A stretch of DNA of 64,000 nt, taken from the NCBI GenBank assembly GCA_900078405.1, contig FLTS01000001.1:868001-932000 (forward strand). The letters are read 5' to 3'. Of the stretch, positions 39,443 to 50,300 are shown in pieces. The stretch comes from an uncultured Stenotrophomonas sp. GTDB taxonomy: Bacteria; Pseudomonadota; Gammaproteobacteria; Xanthomonadales; Xanthomonadaceae. The position numbers were made by a program, and so were the translations under genes. Every line of letters starts with the position of its first letter. The first letter of the stretch is position 1. A model generated the notes under the pieces. It did not search any database. It saw only the letters and a program-made list of their open reading frames with translations, and was not told the DNA's origin.

Positions 39443-42415
39443 ATGAACCGTCACACCACCCGCAAGACCCGTCCGTCCCGCAAGCTGCTCAGCTGCGCAC
39501 TGGCCAGTTGCCTGCTGCTGGGTGCCGCACCCGCATTTACGCAAAGCACCGGCGCCACCATCCGCGGGCAGGTGATGGCCGATTCGGCACCGGCCGGGCA
39601 GGCCCGGGTGACCGCCACAAACCTCGCCACCGGCCTGAGCCGCAGCGTGCAGAGCACGGCCAGCGGCAACTACGCACTGGCCGGCTTGCCGCCGGGCACC
39701 TACCGCGTGGACGTCGAGGCCGGCGGCGCGAGCAGCAGCCAGAACATCACCGTGCAGGTGGGCCAGACCGCGACCATGAACCTGGGCGTCGGCGGCGTCG
39801 CCGAAAGCGGGCAGGGCGGGGCGGCCACCACGCTGGATGCGGTGCAGGTGACGGCGCAAGCACCGGTGGAAACACGCACCTCCGAGATCGCCACCTACGT
39901 GACTGCGCGGCAGATCGATGCATTGCCGCAGAACACCCGCAACTTCCTCGCCTTCGCCGATACCGCGCCGGGCGTGCAGTTCATCACCGATGCCAGCGGC
40001 AATACCCGCGTGCGCTCCGGCGCGCAGAGCGCCAACGCAGTCAACGTGTTCATCGATGGCGTCGGCCAGAAAAACTACGTCACCACCGGCGGCATCAGCG
40101 GTCAGGACACCAGCCGCGGCAACCCGTTCCCGCAGTCGGCGATCGGCGAGTACAAGGTCATCACCCAGAATTACAAGGCCGAGTACGACCAGTTGAGCAG
40201 CGCGGCGATCGTGGCGGCCACGCGCTCGGGCAGCAACGAATTCGAGGGCAGTTTCTTCTGGGACCACACCAGCACCGACTGGCGCTCGCGCAGCCGCTTC
40301 GAACGGCGTGATGGCGCAACCAAGGCGGAGAGCAAACAGGAGCAGTACGGTGTTTCGTTCGGTGGCCCGATCATCCGCGACACGGCGCACTTCTTCGTGG
40401 CCTACGAGGCCAAGGAATACCTCACCCCGCGCACGTTCAACCTCGGCCGCGGCCGTGCCCCGTCGGAGCTGCCAGCCGACCTGCAGGCGCAGTACGGCAC
40501 CGGCACCCATACCTCACCGTTCAAGGAGGATCTGTATTTCGGCAAGATCGACTGGCTGTTCGGCGAGAACCACTACTTCGAACTGACCGCCAAGTATCGC
40601 GACGAAAGTGAAACCATCCAGGTGCAGGACCAGCGCCTGCCTCCGGCGGCCACGCTCAACGAAAACAACGAGAAACGCGTCGACCTGCGCTACCAGTTCA
40701 GCACCTACAACTGGCTCAACGACGCGCACCTCACCTATGAAGATGCGTTCTGGAGCCCGCGGCCGGCCAACTTCGAGCCGGGCTATTTCCTGAGCGACGG
40801 CAACTGGTGGGACACCATCGTCCGCAGCGGCGGCGGCGACAACTACCAGGACAAGGGGCAGAAGGGCTGGTCGTTCCAGGATGACCTGACCTTCCAGGGC
40901 TGGGAAGGCCATACCGTGAAGATGGGGGTCAAGTACAAGCAGGTCGAGCTGCAGACCCTGGAGCAGAACAAGTACAACCCGCAGTTCTACTACGATATCA
41001 ACGAGAGCCTGTCGGTGCCGACCCATGTGGAGTTCGGCGCGCCGGTGGCCGGGTTCGGCAACGGCACCGTCGAGTCGAAGAACCGGCAATTCGGCCTCTA
41101 CATCCAGGACGACTGGGAGGTCAACGAGCACCTGACCGTGAACCTGGGCGTGCGCTGGGATTACGAGCGCACGCCGAGCCACGAGGACTACGTCACCCCG
41201 GCCGAGGTGGTGTCTGCATTGCAGGCATCGAACACCAACCTGCCCGGTTCCGGAATCGACATCAACGACTACATCAGTACCGGCGGCAACAGGAAGCCGG
41301 ACAAGGACAACTGGGCGCCGCGGCTGGGCTTCTCCTACGACATCGATGGCGACCAGCGGCACGTGGTGTTCGGTGGTGCCGGGCGATCCTACGACCGCAA
41401 CCTGTTCGACTATCTGCAGAATGAAGTATCCAAGGCCAGTTGGGGCCAGTACACCTACGACTTCAACACGCCGATGCATCCATGCGACCCAGCCACCGCC
41501 GCCACCTGCCGTGCATGGGACCCGCGCTACCTGGATCCGGAATTCCTGCGCGCCTCCTCGGTGGCCGGCACGCGCGAGGTGTTCCTGAACAACAACAGGC
41601 TGGAAGTCCCGTATTCGGACCAGTTCAGCCTCGGCATGCGCAACACCTTCGAGATATCGGGCAACGACTGGAACACGGAGGTGGCCTATTCGTACGTGCG
41701 CAGCCATGACGGCATCGCCTTCCTGCTGGGCAACCGCCTCGCGGATGGCCGTTTCTTCCCGGCCACTCCGGCCGACGCCACCGATCCGCCGCCGTGGGGC
41801 GCCGGCTTTGCCCCGTTCTCGAATCTGATCCTTGCGCAGAACGCGCTGGAGACGAAGAGCAAGTCGGTCTATCTGAAACTCGAAAAGCCGTATACCAGCC
41901 AATCGCGCTGGGGCGTGACCCTGGCCTACACCCACACCGACTCCGAGCAGAACAGCCCGTTGGATGGTTGGCCGGGGGCATTCAACGCCGAGCATATCGG
42001 CGACTACGGCTGGTTCCCCGGCAAGGTGCCCGAAAACCGGGTGGTGCTGACCGGCATCTGGGACGGACCGTGGGGCATGACGTTCTCGGGCAAGGGAACC
42101 TGGGCAGATGCCACCCCGCGTTACTACCAGAACTGCAATGTCTCGGCCTGGGCCTACTGCCATTTCGACAGCTATACGCCGGACGAGGATTTCAAGCAGC
42201 TCGATCTGGCGATGGAGAAGGTGTGGGATACCGGCAGCGACATCCGCCTGCGCATCCGCGGCGACGTGCTGAACGCGTTCAACTGGTCCAACTACGATGG
42301 TTACGAGGATTGGCGCGGCGGGGCCGGCGAACCGCAGAACCCGGCATGGGGGACCCCCACCACCATCGCCATGCCGACCCGTACCTTCAAGCTGTCCTTC
42401 GGGCTGGACTGGTGA
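39443..42415 (+). CDS. TonB-dependent receptor with carboxypeptidase-regulatory-like N-terminal domain
   Basis: 990 residues. A signal peptide (about residues 1-34, ending APAFTQ) is followed by a CarboxypepD_reg/Ig-like domain (STGATIRGQVMADSAPAGQARVTATN...GTYRVDVEAGG) at about residues 35-115. The plug follows (TRTSEIATYVTARQIDALPQNTRNFLAFADTAPGVQF), then a large beta-barrel ending TFKLSFGLDW. This Oar-type architecture belongs to outer-membrane transporters for oligosaccharides and is common in Xanthomonadaceae sugar loci. It begins 73 nt after the LacI gene and is probably the glucan-specific porter of this locus. Confidence 0.92.
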   Translation: MNRHTTRKTRPSRKLLSCALASCLLLGAAPAFTQSTGATIRGQVMADSAPAGQARVTATNLATGLSRSVQSTASGNYALAGLPPGTYRVDVEAGGASSSQNITVQVGQTATMNLGVGGVAESGQGGAATTLDAVQVTAQAPVETRTSEIATYVTARQIDALPQNTRNFLAFADTAPGVQFITDASGNTRVRSGAQSANAVNVFIDGVGQKNYVTTGGISGQDTSRGNPFPQSAIGEYKVITQNYKAEYDQLSSAAIVAATRSGSNEFEGSFFWDHTSTDWRSRSRFERRDGATKAESKQEQYGVSFGGPIIRDTAHFFVAYEAKEYLTPRTFNLGRGRAPSELPADLQAQYGTGTHTSPFKEDLYFGKIDWLFGENHYFELTAKYRDESETIQVQDQRLPPAATLNENNEKRVDLRYQFSTYNWLNDAHLTYEDAFWSPRPANFEPGYFLSDGNWWDTIVRSGGGDNYQDKGQKGWSFQDDLTFQGWEGHTVKMGVKYKQVELQTLEQNKYNPQFYYDINESLSVPTHVEFGAPVAGFGNGTVESKNRQFGLYIQDDWEVNEHLTVNLGVRWDYERTPSHEDYVTPAEVVSALQASNTNLPGSGIDINDYISTGGNRKPDKDNWAPRLGFSYDIDGDQRHVVFGGAGRSYDRNLFDYLQNEVSKASWGQYTYDFNTPMHPCDPATAATCRAWDPRYLDPEFLRASSVAGTREVFLNNNRLEVPYSDQFSLGMRNTFEISGNDWNTEVAYSYVRSHDGIAFLLGNRLADGRFFPATPADATDPPPWGAGFAPFSNLILAQNALETKSKSVYLKLEKPYTSQSRWGVTLAYTHTDSEQNSPLDGWPGAFNAEHIGDYGWFPGKVPENRVVLTGIWDGPWGMTFSGKGTWADATPRYYQNCNVSAWAYCHFDSYTPDEDFKQLDLAMEKVWDTGSDIRLRIRGDVLNAFNWSNYDGYEDWRGGAGEPQNPAWGTPTTIAMPTRTFKLSFGLDW

Positions 42416-42536
42416 TGGCAAGGCCAGGTCACTGTCGCCGTGCCTTCGCCGGTGCCGCGTTGCATGGTGAAACCATCTGCAAGGCATGCCGCGCCGGTAC
42501 GAAGGACAGGGGCGCCCCCCCGCCAAGCCTGACATC

Positions 42537-42597
42537 ATCGGGCTTCGCTCCGAATCCTCGCCCCGGCCTCCCTTCCGATGGGAGAGGGGCCTGATTT
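42537..42597. repeat. Interspersed GGAGAGGGG-type repeat, copy 3
   Basis: Lies between the TonB receptor and the glycosidase gene. It contains CTTCGCTCC...CCTCGCCCCGGCCTCCC and GATGGGAGAGGGGCC, with the arms CTCCC and GGGAG. It belongs to the same family as 6195-6278 and 31769-31905. Confidence 0.5.
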
Positions 42598-42640
42598 TCG
42601 AGCTTTCGTCATTCCACGGCTCCCCCCAACGGAAAGCGTC

Positions 42641-44266
42641 TTGAGCAACCTGCGCACCACCAGACTGCTGTCGTGTATCGCTGCCGGCCTCACCCTGGGC
42701 CTGCTCGGCGGGTGCGGCAAGCCGCCGCCCGAGCCGGCCACCCCAAAGGTGCCGCCGCAGGTGATCCTGATCGAGGCCGATCTGCCGCCACGGCCGATGA
42801 AGCCGGAGCTGCCGCCGCTGTTCGACGACATCGAGCGGCGCACCTTCCAGTTCTTCTGGGACACCACCAACGAGCAGAACGGGCTGACCCCGGACCGCTA
42901 CCCGTCGCGGCCGTTCGCCAGCATCGCCTCGGTGGGCTTCGCGCTGACCGCCTATCCGATCGGCATCGAGAACGGCTGGGTCAGCCGTACCCAGGCGGTG
43001 GACCGCACCCTGACCACGCTGCGCTTCTTCCGCGACGTGCCCACCGGCCCGCAGCGCACCGGCAAGGCCGGCTACAAGGGCTTCTACTACCACTTCCTGG
43101 ACATGCGCGACGGCCGCCGCTACGACAGCTGGGTGGAGCTTTCCAGCGTGGATACCGCGCTGCTGATGATGGGCGTGCTGTTCGCGCAGTCGTATTACGA
43201 CGGCAACGACCCGCGCGAAAAAGAGATCCGGCAGATCGCCGACACGCTCTACAAGCGCGTGGACTGGCAGTGGCTGCAACGCAACAAGCCGCTGGTGTCG
43301 ATGGGCTGGTTCCCGGAGAGTGGCTTCATCCAGCACGACTGGATGGGCTACAACGAGGCAATGATGCTCTACGTGCTGGCGCTGGGCTCGCCGACGCACC
43401 CGGTCGGGACGGATGCGTGGACGGTGTGGACGCGCACCTACGACAACGACTGGGGCGTGTTCCAGGGTCAGGAGTACCTCGCCTTCGGGCCGCTGTTCGG
43501 GCACCAGTACAGCCATGTGTGGATCGATTTCCGCGACCTGCAGGACGCCTACATGCGCGAGCGCGGCATCGACTACTTCCTCAACAGCCGCCGCGCCACC
43601 CTGGCCCAGCGCGAGTACGCCATCGCCAACCCCATGCAGTGGAAGGACTACGGCGAGAACGTGTGGGGCCTGACCGCCGGCGACGGCCCGCAGAACACCA
43701 CCCAGGAATACAAGGGCGAGCAGCGCCAGTTCCGCCACTACTCGGCGCGCGGTGCCGGCCTGCGCGAGAACTTCGACGACGGCACCATCGTGCCCTCGGC
43801 GGCGATCTCCTCGCTGCCGTTCGCGCCGGAGGTGGTGATCCCGGCCACGCAGGAAATGCACAAACGCTATGGCGATTACCTGTATTCCAGCTACGGCTTC
43901 CTCGACTCGTTCAACCCCAGCTTCAACTACGACATCCCGCTCAAGACCGGGCGGCTGATCCCGGACCGTGGCTGGGTGGCCAGCGACTACATCGCGATCG
44001 ATCAGGGGCCGATCCTGATCGGCATCGCCAACTACCGCGACGAATTCGTCTGGAACGTGATGAAGAAGAACCCGTACATCCGCAAGGGCATGGAACGGGC
44101 CGGCTTCAGCGGCGGCTGGCTGCTGCCGGAAGGCGAGGACTGGCAACCGTTGCAGAAGGACGAAAAGGCCGCCTCGGCACGTGCGGTGGGCATCGCCGAG
44201 TCGCGCGCGGCCGCCGCGCAGGAGCAGAAGGCGGCCGACAGACCCGGCCAGCGGCCTGTGCAGTAG
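42641..44266 (+). CDS. Glucoamylase-family (GH144-type) lipoprotein
   Basis: 541 residues from a TTG start with GGAAAG upstream. It is a lipoprotein: hydrophobic leader then lipobox LGGC. The catalytic domain carries the glycoamylase-family (PF10091) pattern FDDIERRTFQFFWDTTNEQNGLTPDRYPSRPFASIASVGFALTAYPIGIENGWVS, ELSSVDTALLMMGVLFAQSYY and FNPSFNYD. The GH144 endo-beta-1,2-glucanases belong to this fold, so a beta-1,2-glucan substrate is a reasonable guess. The N-terminal lipid anchor puts it at the cell surface or in the periplasm. It precedes the ABC importer genes by 9 nt. Confidence 0.82.
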   Translation: MSNLRTTRLLSCIAAGLTLGLLGGCGKPPPEPATPKVPPQVILIEADLPPRPMKPELPPLFDDIERRTFQFFWDTTNEQNGLTPDRYPSRPFASIASVGFALTAYPIGIENGWVSRTQAVDRTLTTLRFFRDVPTGPQRTGKAGYKGFYYHFLDMRDGRRYDSWVELSSVDTALLMMGVLFAQSYYDGNDPREKEIRQIADTLYKRVDWQWLQRNKPLVSMGWFPESGFIQHDWMGYNEAMMLYVLALGSPTHPVGTDAWTVWTRTYDNDWGVFQGQEYLAFGPLFGHQYSHVWIDFRDLQDAYMRERGIDYFLNSRRATLAQREYAIANPMQWKDYGENVWGLTAGDGPQNTTQEYKGEQRQFRHYSARGAGLRENFDDGTIVPSAAISSLPFAPEVVIPATQEMHKRYGDYLYSSYGFLDSFNPSFNYDIPLKTGRLIPDRGWVASDYIAIDQGPILIGIANYRDEFVWNVMKKNPYIRKGMERAGFSGGWLLPEGEDWQPLQKDEKAASARAVGIAESRAAAAQEQKAADRPGQRPVQ

Positions 44267-44275
44267 GGTGGGGCG

Positions 44276-45550
44276 ATGATGCTTCGCCTGATGGCCACGC
44301 TGCTGTGCCTCGCCCTGCTGGCCGCCTGCACGCGGCCGCAGCAGGGCACCACGCTGCGTTTCTGGGCGATGGGGCGCGAGGCCGAGGTGGTCGGCGAACT
44401 GGTGCGCGAGTTCGAGGCCGAGCATCCCGGCATCCGCGTGGAAGTGCAGAGCATCCCGTGGACCGCCGCGCACGAGAAGCTGCTGACCGCCTATGCCGCC
44501 GACGGCCTGCCGGACCTGTGCCAGCTCGGCAACACCTGGGTGCCCGAATTCGCCACGCTGCAGGCGCTGACGCCATTGCAGCCCTGGGTGGACGCATCCA
44601 ATGAAGTGATGCCGCAGGATTATTTTCCCGGCATCTGGAACACCAACGTCATCGACGGGCAGCTGGTCGGCATACCGTGGTACGTGGACACGCGGCTGCT
44701 GTTCTACCGCAAGGACCTGCTGCGCGAGGCCGGCTACGACCACCCGCCACGCGACTGGGACGAATGGGAGCGGATGAACACCGCGCTGAAACGGCGCATG
44801 GGACCGGACCGCTACCCGGTACTGATGCCGCTCAACGAATTCGAGCCGCAACTGTCGTTGGCACTGCAGCAGGAGGATCCGCTGCTGCGCGACAATGACA
44901 CCCGCGGCAATTTCCGCAGCCCCGGTTTCCGCCGCGCGCTGGGCTTCTACGCCAACATGTACGAACAGGGCTGGGCGCCGAAGATGTCCGAGACGCAGAT
45001 CTCCAACGTCTGGGACGAGTTCTTCCGCGGCTTCACCGCGTTCTACCTGTCCGGGCCGTGGAACATCCGCGAGTTCAACAAGCGCCAGCCGCCTTCGCTG
45101 CAGGGCGAGTGGGGCACCGCGCCGCTGCCCGGGCCGGACGGCCCCGGTGCCGGCATCGCCGGTGGTACCAGCCTGGTGGTATTCCGCTCCTCGCGGCACA
45201 AGGAAGCGGCATGGCAGCTGATCGAATTCCTGTCGCGGCCGGCGATGCAGCAACGCCTGCACGCCATCATCGGCGACCTGCCGCCGCGCCGCAGCGCCTG
45301 GCAATCGCCGCAACTGGCCGACGACCCGCTGGCCGCGGCGTTCCGCGACCAGTTGGAGCGGGTCAAGCCCACGCCCAAGGTGCTGGAGTGGGAGCGCATC
45401 GCGCAGGAGATGCGCATCGTCACCGAACAGGTGGTGCGCGGCGGGCTGGCGCAGGATGTCGCAGTCGCGCAGCTGGATGACCGCGTGGACGCGATCCTCG
45501 CCAAGCGCCGCTGGATCGTCGAGCAACAAGCACGGGAGGCGCCGCAATGA
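44276..45550 (+). CDS. ABC transporter extracellular sugar-binding lipoprotein
   Basis: 424 residues with a lipobox LLAAC at about residue 18. It is a family 1 solute-binding protein: TTLRFWAMGREAEVVGELVREFEAEHPGIRVEVQSIPW, a YAADGLPDLCQLGNTW block, and the inter-domain segments IDGQLVGIPWYVDTRLLFYRKDLL and GTAPLPGPDGPGAGIAGGTSLVV. It binds an oligosaccharide for import by the two permeases that follow directly. The gene overlaps the first permease by 4 nt. Confidence 0.9.
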   Translation: MMLRLMATLLCLALLAACTRPQQGTTLRFWAMGREAEVVGELVREFEAEHPGIRVEVQSIPWTAAHEKLLTAYAADGLPDLCQLGNTWVPEFATLQALTPLQPWVDASNEVMPQDYFPGIWNTNVIDGQLVGIPWYVDTRLLFYRKDLLREAGYDHPPRDWDEWERMNTALKRRMGPDRYPVLMPLNEFEPQLSLALQQEDPLLRDNDTRGNFRSPGFRRALGFYANMYEQGWAPKMSETQISNVWDEFFRGFTAFYLSGPWNIREFNKRQPPSLQGEWGTAPLPGPDGPGAGIAGGTSLVVFRSSRHKEAAWQLIEFLSRPAMQQRLHAIIGDLPPRRSAWQSPQLADDPLAAAFRDQLERVKPTPKVLEWERIAQEMRIVTEQVVRGGLAQDVAVAQLDDRVDAILAKRRWIVEQQAREAPQ

Positions 45551-46428
45551 AGCGCGGCAGGCTCGCCGGCTGGGTATTCGCCGCCCCGGCGCTGATCGTC
45601 ATCGGCGTGTTCTTCGGCCTGCCGGTGCTGTCGGCGCTGGCGCTGAGCCTTACCGACTTCGATCTTTACGCACTGGCCGACCCGCACAACCTGCGCTTCA
45701 TCGGCCTGGACAACTACCTGGACCTGCTGCGCACGCCGATATTCTGGAAGTCGCTGGGCAACACCGCGTACTTCGTGGTGATCGGTGTGCCCTTGTCCAT
45801 CGCCGTGTCGCTCTGCGCGGCGATGCTGCTCAACGCACCGGTGGCGCGCTGCAAGGCGTTGTTCCGCACCGCGCTGTTCGCGCCGGTGGTGACCACGCTG
45901 GTGGCGGTGGCGGTGATCTGGCGCTACCTGTTCCACACCCGCTACGGGTTGGTGAACTGGACGCTGGGACAGGTCGGCATCGACCCGGTGGACTGGCTGG
46001 GCGACCCGCACTGGGCAATGCCGACCATCATCCTGTTCGCGGTGTGGAAGAACTTCGGCTACAACATGGTGATCTTCCTGGCCGGTCTGCAGGCGATCCC
46101 GAAGGATTTGTACGAGGCCGCGCGCATCGACGGCGCCTCGCGCTGGAAGCAGTTTCTGCACATCACCCTGCCGATGCTCGGGCCGGTGCTGCTGGTGGTC
46201 GGCGTGATCACCGTCTCCGGCTATTTCCAGCTGTTTGCCGAGCCCTACGTGATGACCCGCGGCGACCCGCTGCAGAGCACGGTGAGCGTGCTGTATTTCA
46301 TGTTCGAGGAAGGCTTCAAGTGGTGGAACCTGGGCCGCGCCTCGGCGGTGGCGTTCCTGCTGTTCCTGATCATCCTCGGCGTGACCACGCTGATGCTGCG
46401 TTTCGGCAGGAAAAGAGAGCTGGTATGA
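45547..46428 (+). CDS. Sugar ABC transporter permease (MalF-like)
   Basis: 293 residues with six transmembrane helices. The EAA-loop motif AARIDGASRWKQFLHITLPMLGP binds the ATPase. The N-terminus GWVFAAPALIVIGVFFGLPVLSALALSLTDF is typical of MalF/UgpA-type permeases. It overlaps the binding protein upstream and the second permease downstream by 4 nt each (ATGA), so binding protein and permeases are made together. Confidence 0.93.
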   Translation: MKRGRLAGWVFAAPALIVIGVFFGLPVLSALALSLTDFDLYALADPHNLRFIGLDNYLDLLRTPIFWKSLGNTAYFVVIGVPLSIAVSLCAAMLLNAPVARCKALFRTALFAPVVTTLVAVAVIWRYLFHTRYGLVNWTLGQVGIDPVDWLGDPHWAMPTIILFAVWKNFGYNMVIFLAGLQAIPKDLYEAARIDGASRWKQFLHITLPMLGPVLLVVGVITVSGYFQLFAEPYVMTRGDPLQSTVSVLYFMFEEGFKWWNLGRASAVAFLLFLIILGVTTLMLRFGRKRELV

Positions 46429-47261
46429 GCGGCGAGATCGGCCAATCGCGTGCATGGGGCTGGTGGGTCAACGGCGCGTTGCTGCTGCTGGCGCTGGTCA
46501 GCCTGGCGCCGCTGGCGTGGATGCTGTCGGTGTCGTTCATGCCCGGCGGGCAGGCCTCGCAATTTCCGCCGCCGCTGCTGCCCTCGCGCATCACCACCGA
46601 CAACTATCACGAACTGTTCGCGCGCACCGGCATGGCCGGCAACTTCCTCAACAGCCTGGGCATGTCGCTGGGCATCACCCTGGGCTCGCTGCTGCTCAAC
46701 ACGCTGGCCGGCCATGCCTTCGCCAAGCTGCGCTTCGCCGGCCGCGAGCGGGTGTTCCAGCTGCTGCTGGCGGCGCTGGTGATCCCGGCGCAGGTGGCGA
46801 TGCTACCGCTGTTCCTGCTGATGAAGCAGCTGGGGCTGGTCAACACCTGGGGCGGGGTGGTGGTGCCGGCGCTGGCCAGCGTGTTCGGCATCTTCCTGGT
46901 GCGGCAGTACGCACGCTCGATCCCCGACGAACTGCTGGAAGCCGCGCGCATCGACGGCGCCAGCGAGGCGCGCATCTTCTTCCAGATCGTGCTGCCGATG
47001 CTCAAGCCGGTGCTGGTGACGCTGGCGATCTTCACCTTCATGGGGGCGTGGAACGACTTCATGTGGCCACTGATCGTGCTGACCGACCAGCAGCACTACA
47101 CCTTGCCGGTGGCGCTGGCCTCGCTCTCGCGCGAGCACATCATGGACGTGGAGATGATGATGGCCGGCGCGGTCATCACCGTGCTGCCGGTGCTGCTGCT
47201 GTTCCTGCTGCTGCAGCGCTATTACATGCAGGGCCTGCTACTGGGCAGCGTGAAAGGGTGA
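46425..47261 (+). CDS. Sugar ABC transporter permease (MalG-like)
   Basis: 278 residues, six transmembrane helices. The EAA motif is EAARIDGASEARIFFQIVLPMLKPVL, followed by FTFMGAWNDFMWPLIVLTDQQHYTLPVAL, the usual MalG/UgpE signature. No ATP-binding protein gene follows within the window, so an ATPase shared with other sugar importers (MalK/UgpC type) must supply energy. A short inverted-repeat element lies after its stop. Confidence 0.93.
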   Translation: MSGEIGQSRAWGWWVNGALLLLALVSLAPLAWMLSVSFMPGGQASQFPPPLLPSRITTDNYHELFARTGMAGNFLNSLGMSLGITLGSLLLNTLAGHAFAKLRFAGRERVFQLLLAALVIPAQVAMLPLFLLMKQLGLVNTWGGVVVPALASVFGIFLVRQYARSIPDELLEAARIDGASEARIFFQIVLPMLKPVLVTLAIFTFMGAWNDFMWPLIVLTDQQHYTLPVALASLSREHIMDVEMMMAGAVITVLPVLLLFLLLQRYYMQGLLLGSVKG

Positions 47262-47278
47262 GTGGCTGGTACATCCCG

Positions 47279-47304
47279 GTCGCGACTCACGTCGCTCCTA
47301 CAGG
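47279..47304. repeat. Short palindromic element, GTCGCGACTCACGTCGC type
   Basis: GGTCGCGACTCACGTCGCTC followed by CTACAGG, between the second permease and the large glycosidase. The GTCGCGAC core is self-complementary and the (A)CGTCGCTCCTAC ending is typical of a dispersed Xanthomonadaceae intergenic repeat. Only one copy is seen here. Confidence 0.35.
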
Positions 47305-47355
47305 TCGCTGCCCCGATCTGACAGAATCCCACGACACCGCCCCAAGACCTCCGCG

Positions 47356-50300
47356 ATGAAGAAGCTCTCCATCCTCCTGCTGCTTTCCGCCGCCGTTCTG
47401 GCCGGCAACGGGCTGGCCGCCACAGGCGCAAGCAGGGTGCTGGCGAAATTCGACGACATCGGCGCATGGCAGCTGATCACCTCGCCGCAGGTCAGCGGCT
47501 CGCTGCGGCCGGTGAGCGGCAACAACGGCCGGGCGCTGTGCCTGGATTACGACTTTCATGAAGTCTCCGGCTATGCCGGCATCCGCCGTCCACTGGACGT
47601 GGCCTGGCCGGAGAACTACCAGGTATCGTTCAACCTGCGCGGTGATTCGCCGGCCAACGACCTGCAGTTCAAGCTGGCCGACGCCAGCGGCGACAACGTG
47701 TGGTGGGTGAACCGCACCCGCTACGATTTCCCGAAGAACTGGACGCGGGTGAGCTACCGCAAGCGCCATGTCACGAAGGCATGGGGCCCCGACCCGGATA
47801 CGCACCTGCGCCGCAGCGCCTCGGTGGAGTTCATCGTCTACAGCAAGGTGGGCGGCAGGGGCACGGTCTGCTTCGACCAGCTCACGTTGCAGCCGCTGCC
47901 GAAGGAGGACACTTCGGCGCTGACCACCACCGTCATCGCCGATACCGCCACCGCCCTGCAGCAGCGCATTGCCGATGGCAGGCCGGACACGGTGTGGATC
48001 AGCGGCGGGGTCAAGCAGCAGACCATCAGCCTCGACCTCGGCAAGGTGCGCGAGTTCGGTGGCGCGGTGATCCAGTGGGCCCCCGGGCTGGAAGCCTCGC
48101 GCTACGTGGTGCAGGCCTCCAGCGATGGCCGCGACTGGCGCAAACTGCGCGACGTGACGGCCGGCGGCGGCGGCCGCGACTGGCTGGCACTGCCGGAGAC
48201 CGAGGCGCGCTACCTGCGCTTCGATCTGGTCGATGGCCCCAATTGGCGCTATGGCATCCGCGACATCAGCCTCAAACCGCTGGATTTCGCCGCCACGCCC
48301 AACGACTTCATCCACTCGGTGGGACGCGACCTGCCACGCGGCTCGCTGCCGCGCGGCTTCAGCGACGAGCAGCCGTACTGGACCCTGCTGGGCCTGGATG
48401 GCGGTCGCGAACAGGCCTTGATGGGCGAGGACGGCGCGCTGGAGCCGGTACGTTCGGGGTTCAGCGTGGAGCCGTTCGTGGTGCTGGACGGCAAGGTGCT
48501 GGGCTGGGTCAATGTGAGAACCAGCCAGAGCCTGCTCGATGGCTACCTGCCGGTTCCCTCGGTGCAATGGCAGCACGACGACTTCGGCCTGCAGGTCACC
48601 GGCTTCGTGCAGGGCAGGGCGGAGCAGGCGCAACTGGTCGCCCGCTACCGCCTGCACAACACCGGCAAGGTGGCGCGCGACTACCGGCTGGCACTGGCCG
48701 TACGCCCGTTGCAGGTCAATCCGCCGCGACAGTTCCTCAATACGCCCGGTGGCGTCAGCCGCATCGAGCGGCTGGCGATCGACAACGGCACGGTCAGCGT
48801 CAACGGCCAGCCCCGCGTGTTCGCACAAACGCCTCCGGACGCCGCATTCGCCACGGCCTTCGACAGCAAGCTCGCCGTCACCCACCTGGCGGACAAGCGC
48901 CTGCCGGGCATGCATGAAGTCCGTGACGCCACCGGGCTGGCATCCGGCGCGCTGGTCTACGACTGGAAGCTGGAACCGGGGCAGAGCAGGGAAGTGGTGC
49001 TGGTGCTGCCGCAGACCGGCGCATGGGCCGCGCCGGCCACCGGTTTCGACGCCGACAAGGCGCAGCAGCAGGTGGCGGCGATGTGGCGGCAGAAGCTCGA
49101 CCGGGTCAGGCTGCAACTGCCCGAGGCCGGCCAGCCGCTCGCCGACACGCTGCGCACCGCGCTGGCACACATGCTGATTTCGCGCGTCGGCCCGAGCCTG
49201 CAACCGGGTACCCGTTCCTACGCGCGCAGCTGGATACGTGATGGCGCGATGATTTCCGAGGCGCTGCTGCGGCTGGGTCGCGGCGATGCGGTGCGCCAGT
49301 ATCTGGAGTGGTATGCGCCGTACCAGTTCGACAGCGGCATGGTGCCGTGCTGCGTGGACGCCCGCGGCAGCGATCCGGTGCCGGAAAACGACAGCCACGG
49401 CGAACTGATCCACGCCATTGCCGAATATTGGCGCCACACCGGCGACGATGCCTTCCTGCAGCGCATGTGGCCGCATGTGCAGGGCGCGTGGCACTACATG
49501 GAAAAGCTGCGCCTGGACGAGCGCACCGAGGAAAACCGCGCGCGCAACCCCGGCTTCTACGGGATGATGCCGGCATCGATCAGCCACGAAGGCTATTCGG
49601 CCAAGCCGGTGCATTCGTACTGGGACGATTTCTGGGCGCTGCGCGGCTACAAGGACGCCGTCGACCTGGCCGCCGCATTGGGGCTGGAAGAAGAAGCCCT
49701 CGCAATGGCGGCCTCGCGCGACGAATTCCGCCGGGACCTGGACGACTCGCTGCACGCGGCGATGGCCGCGCACAAGATCGACTTCCTGCCCGGCTCGGTG
49801 GAACTGGGCGATTTCGACGCCACCTCCACCACCATCGCGCTGGCACCGGGCGGCGAACAGGGCAGGTTGCCGCAACCGGCGCTGGACAACACCTTCGAGC
49901 GCTATTGGCAGCAGTTCGTCGCGCGCCGCGATGGCAGGCGCGAATGGAAGGATTACACGCCCTACGAATGGCGCAACGTCGCCGCATTCGTGCGCCTGGG
50001 CTGGCGCGAACGCGCCTGGAAGGCCAGCGAATTCTTCTTCAAGGACCGCGCGCCGCCGGCATGGAACCAGTGGGCCGAGGTGGTCTCGCACACCCCGCGC
50101 GAACCTTTCTTCCTCGGCGACCTGCCGCACGCCTGGGTGGCTTCGGATTTCGTGCGCTCGGCGCTGGACATGTTCGCCTACGAGCGCGAGGTCGACGCCA
50201 GCATCGTGCTCGCCGCCGGCGTGCCAACGGCGTGGTTTGCAGGCAAGGGAATCGCCCTGGACGGCCTGCGTACCCCCCACGGCCTGCTGGGATATTCACT

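Noticed and set aside
40514-45547. A 1677-codon open frame on the minus strand opposite the TonB receptor, glycosidase and binding-protein genes
   Set aside because: It covers three well-supported plus-strand genes and has an His/Arg/Gln/Val-rich composition typical of antisense frames in high-GC DNA.
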